Assembly (NCBI GenBank): GCA_937983015.1
Contig: CALKAK010000164.1
Span: 1 to 15,278, forward strand
Source: an uncultured Bacillaceae bacterium
Lineage (GTDB): Bacteria; Bacillota; Bacilli; Bacillales; Caldibacillaceae
Length of the DNA stretch: 15,278 nucleotides
Reading direction: 5' to 3'
Shown here: one piece after another, positions 7,589-14,525 of the stretch
Layout of the letters: the number at the start of each line of letters is the position of its first letter
Numbering within the stretch: the first letter of the stretch is position 1
The notes under the pieces: generated by a model
What the model was told of the DNA's origin: nothing
Databases searched by the model: none
The model's input: the letters and a program-made list of their open reading frames with translations, nothing else
Position numbers and translations under genes: made by a program

Positions 7589-8301
7589 TTATAGAGCAAA
7601 GAGCATTGTGATGAAGAAGAAAAGAGAACTAGCGATTTCATTGATCCCGATGATTTTGATCCGCGGGTTTTTCCCGTATAATACAAGGGCACGCACCATG
7701 GCCGGTAAATAGGCGAGGGCGGTAAGGAATTTCCCAATAATAGCAAAAATGAGTACAAGCCCGATATGATAGGACCACGATACATATTTGTAACGGATGT
7801 TTTTTCTTTCACGAATCATTGTTTTAACATAAAAAACGGTTCCGAGAAAATATAAAAAGTTATATAAAAAAATCAACCAGGCTGTCCGATCAAGGGTAGC
7901 GGTGCTATAATAATAACTGGTCAATGCGCCGATACAAAAAATAATAATCGCTACGATATCATTGATGAGTGCCCGATCTTTTTTTATTTTTGAATAGTAT
8001 AAGGTAGTCAAAAAGAAGGGAACCATCGCTACGCCGAATAAGATGATGCGGATGTTATAAAAGATCGGATAGATCAATAAAAGAAGAGCAGGGATGACGT
8101 AAATAAAAAACCACTTCCAGTAATAACGAGTTTTTTCCCTTTCATCACTAAAGAAAGTGGATATGAGGATACATATAAGAAGACCCACGCCAGGAACAAC
8201 AAAATATGGCTCCAGACCGGCTCTCCTTTGAAAACACCTAACAAAAATGGGATCGATAACATCGCCCATGCGCCATGCTGTTTAGGAAAAACGATTCGCA
8301 T
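7589..8301 (-). pseudogene. YwiC-like integral membrane protein, interrupted by a one-base frameshift
   Basis: Two overlapping minus-strand frames together make one YwiC-like membrane protein of about 238 aa. The N-terminal frame starts at 8301 (MRIVFPKQHGAWAMLSIPFLLGVF) and carries the family's KQHGAWAM signature and YVSSYPLSLVMKGKK. The rest (TRYYWKWFFIYVIPALLLLI onward to 7589) lies in the next frame. One extra A in the A6 run (T6 at 8131-8136 on the plus strand) would give MKGKKTRYYWKWFF and restore a single frame with about seven membrane segments. The start has GAGGTGG five bases before the ATG, and a good promoter lies upstream. The lesion may be a real indel, an assembly error in a homopolymer, or slippage. 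The function of YwiC-like proteins is not known. Confidence 0.8.
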
Positions 8302-8337
8302 GAAACCACCTCAATTAGAAAAAAATGAAGTCGGATT

Positions 8338-8366
8338 ATTATAGATAGTTCGTGCGAGAGCGCCAA
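8338..8366 (-). promoter_or_regulatory. SigA-type promoter of the YwiC-like gene
   Basis: On the minus strand TTGGCG (8366-8361) and TATAAT (8343-8338) are separated by exactly 17 bases, about 40 bases before the ATG at 8301. The promoter is intact although the gene is frameshifted. Confidence 0.62.
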
Positions 8367-8393
8367 AAATTTTCCTCCTATAAAAAGGATAAA

Positions 8394-8487
8394 GTAAATT
8401 TCGCCGGTTTGGTAAATTTTGAACCAGAACATTGTTATCGTTTTGATAACTTTCTGAAACCCATATAAAAAAATTGGGTCGTATAAT
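8394..8487 (+). promoter_or_regulatory. Repeat-bearing upstream region of the carboxypeptidase gene
   Basis: GTAAATTT occurs twice 18 bases apart (8394 and 8412). GTTATC-gtttt-GATAAC (8434-8450) is a perfect inverted repeat. TATAAT at 8482-8487 is a possible -10 box, but no matching -35 sits 16-18 bases before it, so an activator or another sigma factor may be needed. The sites are candidate binding sites only. Confidence 0.35.
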
Positions 8488-8520
8488 AAGGGTATACGAT
8501 GAAATAGAGGATGATGTTCT

Positions 8521-9738
8521 TTGTACAAGCAGCTGCTATTTTTTATAACGATCGTTTTTTTCTTAATCGCATCTGCATCTGTATCCGCGCAAGAAATAAC
8601 GACATTGGACCTTGATAGCGAGGCCGCGGTTTTAATGGATGGTGAAACCGGACAAATCCTGTACGGAAAAAATGAAACGAAACGAATGTATCCGGCCAGC
8701 ATTACGAAAATTGCCACGGCGATTTATGCGCTGGAAAAAGGGAATTTACAAGATCAAGTAACCATTAGTGAAGAAGCTACCCATGTTGCAGGAACTAGAG
8801 TGTATCTTGAGCCCGGGGAAGTTGTTTCTTTGGAAAAGCTGATCATCGGGATGCTCGTGAATTCTGGTAATGATGCGGCCTATGCTATCGCCGAACATAT
8901 CGATGGGGATATTCTTAATTTTTCCCGGAACATCAACCGCTTTTTACGGGAAAAAATCGGCGTAAAAAACACGAATTTTACCAATCCGCACGGGCTGTTT
9001 GCTGAAGATCATTACACGACACCGGTTGACATGGGCTTAATCACCCGTTATGCGATGAAGAATGAACAGTTCAGAAAGTATTTTCGAATTAAAGAATACG
9101 AGTGGAATGGATTATCCTGGCAGACAACCTTACATAATCATCACCGCCTCGTGAAAGGGGAGCTCCCTTTTGCAGGAATTACCGGTGGAAAAAATGGTTT
9201 TGTTAACGAATCCGGTCATACCCTCGTTACGACAGCGGAACGGAATGAACGGGCTTTAATCGTTGTGACGATGAAAGCGATGTATCGCGATGCCCCTTAT
9301 TACGATACGATGAAGCTATTAGAATACGGCTTTAATAACTTTCGCCAGAAAACCATCCCTGCGAATACTTTACTGGAATATGCGGGTGAGGAATATCTCG
9401 TTCCCAATGATATTGTCTATTGGGAGCGGGACGGGGGAACCGTTGCATATGAGGTGGGACCTGATGGTGTTTTATATTTAAAAGATGAAGCGGGCAAGGT
9501 TCTTAATACGTTTCAATTAACGTCACAATCAAAGCCGGAGACAGTAGTGGTTAGTGGTGAGGTGAGCGAACCTGTTGCTGATTTTTCCCTGTCGCAAAGA
9601 TCGCAGAAAGTTCTCCTTATCGGTGGCGGAGTTATCGCTTTAAGCTGGATCGGCTGGCTCTTTTGGCGCAGAAAAAATATGCGAAAGAAACGAATGCGAG
9701 TACAAAGTCAGATCTTGTTAAAAATAAATCGGAGGTGA
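8521..9738 (+). CDS. D-alanyl-D-alanine carboxypeptidase-like (S11 family, DacF-like) with C-terminal membrane anchor
   Basis: A 405-aa penicillin-binding-protein-like enzyme that would trim the terminal D-Ala from peptidoglycan stem peptides outside the cell. Residues 1-23 form a signal peptide (FFITIVFFLIASASVSAQ). The catalytic motif SITK has S60 and K63, and the second motif is SGN at 115-117. The third motif, normally KTG, reads KNG at 224-226 in ITGGKNGFVNESGHTL. Residues about 363-382 (VLLIGGGVIALSWIGWLFW) are a membrane segment followed by a basic tail (RRKNMRKKRMR). The start must be TTG, since a TGA at 8512 closes the frame just upstream; GAGG lies 10 bases before it. ATGs at 8511 and 8514 are in other frames. 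It is a single gene between a divergent YwiC-like gene and helD. Confidence 0.86.
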   Translation: MYKQLLFFITIVFFLIASASVSAQEITTLDLDSEAAVLMDGETGQILYGKNETKRMYPASITKIATAIYALEKGNLQDQVTISEEATHVAGTRVYLEPGEVVSLEKLIIGMLVNSGNDAAYAIAEHIDGDILNFSRNINRFLREKIGVKNTNFTNPHGLFAEDHYTTPVDMGLITRYAMKNEQFRKYFRIKEYEWNGLSWQTTLHNHHRLVKGELPFAGITGGKNGFVNESGHTLVTTAERNERALIVVTMKAMYRDAPYYDTMKLLEYGFNNFRQKTIPANTLLEYAGEEYLVPNDIVYWERDGGTVAYEVGPDGVLYLKDEAGKVLNTFQLTSQSKPETVVVSGEVSEPVADFSLSQRSQKVLLIGGGVIALSWIGWLFWRRKNMRKKRMRVQSQILLKINRR

Positions 9739-9863
9739 AAAAGATCTATCTTAAGATCGTAGCAAAAATCTTGGAGTTTTTTCAGGAAACATCGGAATGC
9801 GAAATAAAGTAATTGAAATAAAACGTAAAGGATACAATAAAAAGAGTTAGAACGTTATTTTAT

Positions 9864-9888
9864 AGGAGGTCTCCTCGAACCTCCTTTT
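9864..9888 (+). terminator. Hairpin before helD: terminator of the carboxypeptidase gene or helD leader element
   Basis: AGGAGGT (9864-9870) pairs with ACCTCCT (9879-9885) around an eight-base loop, followed by TTTTCATTATTTTT. It could end the upstream transcript. The right arm can instead pair CCTCC with GGAGG of the helD SD (9901-9905), so it may also act in the helD leader if transcription starts upstream of it. A TACAAT at 9833-9838 is a possible -10 box without a well-spaced -35. Confidence 0.5.
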
Positions 9889-9914
9889 CATTATTTTTCA
9901 GGAGGAGATTCGAA

Positions 9915-12239
9915 TTGGCTGACAAGGAGTTTACCCGAGAACAAAAACGGGTTGAAGAAGTGATCCGCGTAATTGAAAGTCATTTAAAAAAACTCGAAGA
10001 AAAAGCAGGGGATTTACGGAAAGATGTCATTTCCTTAAGAAAAACCTTCTGGGATGATGTCACCGTCAACTTGGACGATCCCGATGACATCATTGAAACA
10101 CACGCCAGTTTAAAACAGCAGGCGGAATTCCTCGCAGAACGGGAACGGAGCCACGGCATATTCCGGAGACAGTGGCGGAAATTGACACGAGCTAAAGATT
10201 CACCATATTTTGGCCGGATTGATTTTATCGAAGATGGAAAAGAGGATGCAGAAGAGGTTTATATTGGTTTATCTTCGGTGCTGGATGAAGAGGAAGAACG
10301 ATTTCTTGTTTATGACTGGCGGACCCCGATAGCTAGTATGTATTATGATTATGCTCCAGGGCCGGCTCAATATGAAACGATGGATGGTATCATCCGGGGG
10401 GAGATGACTTTAAAAAGGCAGTACTTGATTCGCAAGGGAGTGCTGCAGGGCTTTTTCGATACAGGTATGACAATCGGGGATGAACTCTTACAGCAAGTAT
10501 TAAGCGGCAAGGCGAGCGCAGAAATGAAGAGCATTGTCGCCACCATTCAAGCTGAACAAAACCGCATTATCCGTCATGAAAAAACAAAACACTTGATCGT
10601 CCTTGGGGTAGCAGGTAGTGGCAAAACATCGGCTGCTTTGCAACGTGTGGCCTATCTGTTATATCGGCATCGTAATCAATTGCGCTCTGAAAATATCCTT
10701 TTATTTTCCCCGAATCCGATGTTCAATCATTATGTTTCCGCGGTTTTGCCGGAACTGGGCGAAGAAAATATGCAACAGACGACCTTTTATCAGTATGCAT
10801 CATTCCGTTTAGGCAAGTTATTTAAACTTGAGCACCCGTATACCCAGATCGAATACATGCTGAGAAGTACAAGAAATGTGGACTATCAGATCAGAAAATT
10901 ATCCATTCAGGTGAAGTCGAGTTTGCTCTTCAAAGAGTTGCTCGACCGTTATATTGCGTATTTGCATAAAGAAGGGATGCCTTTCCGTAATATAGTTTTC
11001 CGGGAAAAAGTGATCATACCGGCACAAGAAATCACACAATATTTTTATCAATTGGATTCAGGTATGACTATAGCCAATCGTCTGGAACGTGTTAAAGAAT
11101 GGTTGCTGGAACGGTTGAAAAAGTTGGCAGAAGAGGAACGGACAAAAGAATGGGTTGAAGAAGAAAGTGAGTTACTGAGTACCGCCGAGTACACGCGAAT
11201 TTATCGGCAACTTCAAAGAGAACGGCGCTTCACGGAAAATACCTTTGATGATTTTTCACGGGAACAGCGGATGATTGCCAATTACATCATCCAGCGCCGG
11301 ATCCAGCCTTTAGTGAAAAAAATTAGCTCTTTAAAGTTTGTCCATATTCCAAAACTTTACGAGCAATTTTTTAACTGGGCGAAAGGAACGAATATGGTGC
11401 CGGAAAAATGGGAGGCGATCTCGCAACAAACGATAGCCGCCGTCAAAAAACGGTACCTTTATTATGAAGATATTACCCCATTACTCTATTTGTTCGACCA
11501 TATTTTTGGAAAACAATTTTACCCCTCGATTCGTTATTTGTTTATCGATGAAGCCCAGGATTATACCCCCTTTCAACTCGCCTATTTCCGTAGTATTTTC
11601 CCGAATAGCCGGATGACGCTCCTCGGGGATTTGAACCAATCGATTTTTACTCATGCATTGAGCGGAGAAGCGGGGTTGTCGCGGATCGAACGGCTTTTCC
11701 CTGATGCGGAAACGGAAACGATCGTATTGACGAAAAGCTACCGTTCGACGAAAGAAATTGTTGAGTTCACATCCCGTTTACTCGGGCGGGATATCGTGAT
11801 TGAACCGTTTCAGCGTCATGGTCCGAAACCGGTACTTATGCAAGTGGATACAGAAGAAGAACTTTTGCAACGAATTTGCGAGAAGATCAAAGAATTTCAG
11901 GGAAGGGGTCACGAATCAATCGCTATCATTTGTAAAACCCAGCTTGAAGCGAACCGTGTCCACGGGAATTTGAAGGAACATCTGCCGGTTCATTTGATCC
12001 GTAAAGAAACGAATCAATTTGTAAAAGGGGTTACGGTAATTCCGAGTTATCTGGCAAAAGGAATCGAATTTGATGCGGTCATCGTTTATAATTGCTCGGA
12101 AAAGGTGTATAAATATGAAGACGAACGATTCCTTTTATATACTGTCTGCACGCGAGCCATGCATGAATTGCAGCTTTTTACGATTGGCAAAGAAAGTCCT
12201 TTGTTAAAAATAGTGCCCGATGATTTATACGATAAATAA
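9915..12239 (+). CDS. helD: RNA polymerase recycling motor ATPase HelD (UvrD-like superfamily 1)
   Basis: HelD binds stalled or post-termination RNA polymerase and uses ATP to free it from nucleic acid. The 774 aa match, to my knowledge, the length of Bacillus HelD. The N-terminal part (about 1-70) is a charged coiled coil (EQKRVEEVIRVIESHLKKLE), which in HelD enters the polymerase secondary channel. The conserved block YIGLSSVLDEEEERFLVYDW (about 115-135) follows, ending in RTPIASMYYDY. Walker A is GVAGSGKTS with K237, Walker B/motif II is FIDEAQD (543-549), and the motif IV-like segment is TKSYRST (606-612). A large helical insert lies between Walker A and motif II (about 300-520). The start is TTG with GGAGGAG seven bases before it. 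It is a single gene with its own terminator. Confidence 0.93.
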   Translation: MADKEFTREQKRVEEVIRVIESHLKKLEEKAGDLRKDVISLRKTFWDDVTVNLDDPDDIIETHASLKQQAEFLAERERSHGIFRRQWRKLTRAKDSPYFGRIDFIEDGKEDAEEVYIGLSSVLDEEEERFLVYDWRTPIASMYYDYAPGPAQYETMDGIIRGEMTLKRQYLIRKGVLQGFFDTGMTIGDELLQQVLSGKASAEMKSIVATIQAEQNRIIRHEKTKHLIVLGVAGSGKTSAALQRVAYLLYRHRNQLRSENILLFSPNPMFNHYVSAVLPELGEENMQQTTFYQYASFRLGKLFKLEHPYTQIEYMLRSTRNVDYQIRKLSIQVKSSLLFKELLDRYIAYLHKEGMPFRNIVFREKVIIPAQEITQYFYQLDSGMTIANRLERVKEWLLERLKKLAEEERTKEWVEEESELLSTAEYTRIYRQLQRERRFTENTFDDFSREQRMIANYIIQRRIQPLVKKISSLKFVHIPKLYEQFFNWAKGTNMVPEKWEAISQQTIAAVKKRYLYYEDITPLLYLFDHIFGKQFYPSIRYLFIDEAQDYTPFQLAYFRSIFPNSRMTLLGDLNQSIFTHALSGEAGLSRIERLFPDAETETIVLTKSYRSTKEIVEFTSRLLGRDIVIEPFQRHGPKPVLMQVDTEEELLQRICEKIKEFQGRGHESIAIICKTQLEANRVHGNLKEHLPVHLIRKETNQFVKGVTVIPSYLAKGIEFDAVIVYNCSEKVYKYEDERFLLYTVCTRAMHELQLFTIGKESPLLKIVPDDLYDK

Positions 12240-12277
12240 AAGAACCGATTCTACTATGCGGTGGAATCGGTTCTTTT
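12239..12277. terminator. Bidirectional terminator between helD and the HEPN-CBS gene
   Basis: AAAGAACCGATTC pairs with GAATCGGTTCTTT around a 12-base loop directly after the helD stop. A short T tract follows on the plus strand, and TTTTATTT follows on the minus strand, so it serves both convergent genes. Confidence 0.85.
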
Positions 12278-12291
12278 GCGTAGGATAATCT

Positions 12292-13019
12292 TTAATCCAC
12301 GGTGTAGTCAATTTCAATCAGATCCCAGGGTGTGACCACTCCTAAAGGTTTTTACGTACGCCGGCCGTTTTCGGTAACGATGGCCATTTCCAGATTTTTT
12401 TCTGCTTGTGGAATTCCTCAAACATGTCTTCAATTTCGAAAATGGTGTGCGTTTTTGGGACAAAGACAAACGGGTGATTTTTGTCTTCCGCGTAAATATC
12501 ACCGACCGTCACTTCATTTAATAATTGCAAATTCGTTGTACCGTTGATTAGATGGTTGGCGAACCATTTGCCGATAGTCCGGCATTTGAGCAGTCCGACA
12601 CAGCGGTGATCATCGTATACAGGGAATTGTGAATAATGATTCCCTTTCATCTTCCGGATGACGGTGATCAAAGGATCGTTTACATAAAAATAAACAACCT
12701 CCCCTGTCGCGATGGAGAGGCAGTGATCGGGCTCGGTCATGAGCCGGGCGATTTTTTCAATTCTTTCCACGACATCTTTATGGGGTTCGGCGATGTAATA
12801 ACCGGGCTCCGTTTTTTCATGGACGATGGCGTTACGCAAACGCGCGTATTGCAAAAGCTCATCCTGGAATTCTTTAATGATCTTATGCCTGCTTGCGCCG
12901 ATCCGTACCCGGTCAGAAAAGCCACGATTATAGATTTTTAACATCGATTTTAAGGCATCATCAATTTGATTGTAGGCCACTTCGAAACGTTCGGAAAGGC
13001 GGGCGGTTTCTGCTGTCAT
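12292..13019 (-). pseudogene. HEPN-like plus two CBS domains, interrupted by a frameshift and a stop
   Basis: A gene for a protein of about 243 aa in three parts. The helical N-terminal part (about 1-95, from MTAETARLSERFEVAYNQID) contains RLRNAIVHE with R62 and H67, the Rx4H spacing of HEPN domains. CBS 1 follows (VIRKMKGNHYSQFPVYDD, then CVGLLKCRTIGKWF), then CBS 2 (TVGDIYAEDKNHPFVFVPKT). CBS 2 is broken: the open frame ends at 12342 with unrelated residues (IWKWPSLPKT). One extra A in the A7 run (T7 at 12395-12401 on the plus strand) gives KKNLEMAIVTENGRRT, then an in-frame TAA (12352-12354), then KPLGVVTPWDLIEID to a stop at 12292, the expected end of a CBS domain. The start is ATG at 13019 with GGGGAAA six bases before it; the ATG at 13040 has no SD. 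Function unknown. Confidence 0.72.
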
Positions 13020-13234
13020 ATCTGTTTCCCCATTTATCATTTGATTTGAAAAAGAAAAGACCGTACAAACAATTATTAGTTATAACTTATCATAAACCGT
13101 CGAAAACCGGAAACAAAAAGAGCGATTTTATGCGGAATTGTGAAAATTGCTATGTGCGCATGTTATTTCGATGAACATATCGTCTATAAAACAAAAACAT
13201 GAGAAGATCAAGTGCAAATTTGTCCCCATTGATG

Positions 13235-13294
13235 AAAAAAGGAACTTTTGCACGGGTCTCTCTTGAACAATTCGTGAGACCGTGAAAAGTTCCT
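13235..13294 (-). terminator. Rho-independent terminator of murB
   Basis: AGGAACTTTT-g-CACGG at 13240 onward pairs with CCGTG-AAAAGTTCCT ending at 13294, extended by GTCTC/GAGAC, giving a stem of about 20 pairs. On the minus strand six T follow directly (13240-13235), so it closes murB. The rest of the gap to the next gene start at 13019 holds only an A/T-rich stretch that should include the HEPN-CBS promoter; I see no clear -35/-10 pair. Confidence 0.86.
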
Positions 13295-13327
13295 CTATGT
13301 AAAATAAAAATTATCGGTCAGTCCTGC

Positions 13328-14242
13328 TCAATCCGGGTCTTCGCCGATAATGCGCACTTCCGTTTCCAGTTCCACACCGAATTTTTCTTTCACCGTTTTT
13401 TGGACGTGACGGATCAATGCGATGTAATCGGCTGCCGTAGCATTATCAATATTCACGATAAAACCAGCATGTTTCCGGGAAACTTCAGCTCCGCCAATTC
13501 TTGTTCCCTGCAGGTTGCTATCCTGTATCAATTTCCCAGCATAATAACCAGGTGGACGTTTAAAAACACTCCCGCAAGAAGGGTATTCCAGTGGTTGCTT
13601 CGATTCGCGGCGAAATGTTAAATCATCCATCACAGCTTTTATTTCATCATAATTGCCCGGTTCGAGTTGAAACGTGGCTTCAAGGACGATCTCACCAGTT
13701 TCCTGAATATTGCTGTATCGATAACTCAAATCCAATTCTTTGGCTTCGCGTTGGACGATCTCTCCATTTTGATCGATGAGCAAGCACGTTTCCAATACAT
13801 CTTTAATTTCCCCGCCATAGGCCCCGGCGTTCATAAAGACCGCGCCGCCAACCGTACCGGGAATTCCGCAAGCAAACTCCAATCCCGTTAACGATTCTTC
13901 CAAAGCACGTCGTGATGTGGCGATGATACTTGCGCCGCTTTGTGCGATGATTTTATTCCCTTCCCGCCAGATTTTATTTAAATGTTCCAGTGAGCAGACG
14001 ACACCACGAACCCCGCCATCACGAACGATTAAATTAGAACCATTACCGATCAACGTGAAAGGGACGTGATGATCCTTACAATAACGGAATAGTTTTTGCA
14101 CTTCTTCATAAGTAGCAGGAGTCACAAAAAAATCGGCTTTCCCGCCCAATTTTGTATACGTGTGTTTATATAAATATTCATCTCTTTTAATGTTACTGGC
14201 ATCGACGATTTTTAATAAATCGTTGTAAATCGCTGCGCTCAT
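13328..14242 (-). CDS. murB: UDP-N-acetylenolpyruvoylglucosamine reductase MurB
   Basis: A cytoplasmic FAD enzyme that reduces UDP-GlcNAc-enolpyruvate with NADPH to UDP-MurNAc, the second committed step of peptidoglycan synthesis. The FAD-binding part has HTYTKLGGKADFFVTPAT, FTLIGNGSNLIVRDGGVRGV and GLEFACGIPGTVGGAVFMNA followed by GAYGGEI. The C-terminal substrate part has RRESKQPLEYPSCGSVFKRP, which holds the catalytic serine in SCGSVFKRP, and GGAEVSRKHAGFIVN. It ends in TEVRIIGEDPD. From MSAAIYNDLL it is 304 aa, typical of the shorter Gram-positive MurB. I choose the ATG at 14242, nine bases after AAAGGA; the ATG at 14251 touches that SD and cannot use it. It is a single gene here with its own terminator, and divergent from the sugar kinase. 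Confidence 0.95.
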   Translation of the reverse strand: MSAAIYNDLLKIVDASNIKRDEYLYKHTYTKLGGKADFFVTPATYEEVQKLFRYCKDHHVPFTLIGNGSNLIVRDGGVRGVVCSLEHLNKIWREGNKIIAQSGASIIATSRRALEESLTGLEFACGIPGTVGGAVFMNAGAYGGEIKDVLETCLLIDQNGEIVQREAKELDLSYRYSNIQETGEIVLEATFQLEPGNYDEIKAVMDDLTFRRESKQPLEYPSCGSVFKRPPGYYAGKLIQDSNLQGTRIGGAEVSRKHAGFIVNIDNATAADYIALIRHVQKTVKEKFGVELETEVRIIGEDPD

Positions 14243-14438
14243 AAAAGTCATTCCTTTAACAAAAAATAGTTAAGAAATTCAGCCATATTTTAAACGTGCA
14301 ATCTTACCCGCAATGGGCGCTGTTATAGTTATATCATATTTATCCGGGAAAATAAATGTTCCCTGTTCATTCGGCTATGGGAAAAATTGAACAACTTGTG
14401 AAAAGAACATTCGGTCATGAATTTTTTATAGAAAATAC

Positions 14439-14467
14439 TTGTATTTTCCCGCAAGATATTTTATTAT
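14439..14467 (+). promoter_or_regulatory. SigA-type promoter of the PfkB-family kinase gene
   Basis: TTGTAT (14439-14444) and TATTAT (14462-14467) are 17 bases apart. Transcription would start near 14474, inside the first CAAACGTTT palindrome. Confidence 0.65.
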
Positions 14468-14470
14468 TAA

Positions 14471-14501
14471 ACAAACGTTTGTAACGAAAACAAACGTTTA
14501 C
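14471..14501. promoter_or_regulatory. Tandem operator, two CAAACGTTT palindromes
   Basis: ACAAACGTTTGT (14471-14482) is a perfect 12-bp palindrome, and ACAAACGTTTAC (14490-14501) is the same word with two changed end bases. Their centres are 19 bases apart. The first covers the predicted transcription start and the second lies in the leader, the position of a repressor operator. A CG centre is usual for LacI-family operators, but the kinase's own winged helix could also be the binder. Confidence 0.6.
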
Positions 14502-14525
14502 CTTGCAGGTAAAGGAGGGGTGGAA

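Noticed and set aside
8131..8136. Programmed -1 frameshift in the YwiC-like gene
   Set aside because: The zero-frame codons GGG AAA AAA CTC do not form a standard X-XXY-YYZ slippery site, and a run of six A is short for transcriptional slippage. A lost base or read error is simpler.
8238..8717. Minus-strand open frame of 159 codons across the carboxypeptidase start
   Set aside because: It covers a clear promoter region and the signal peptide and active-site region of a well-supported plus-strand gene; its sequence looks like no known protein.
12314..12502. Minus-strand frame of 62 codons overlapping the HEPN-CBS gene
   Set aside because: It lies in the third frame and resembles no protein; the CBS coding signal is in the other two frames.
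12893..13174. Plus-strand frame of 93 codons
   Set aside because: It is antisense to the start of the HEPN-CBS gene and its upstream region, with no SD and no recognisable sequence.
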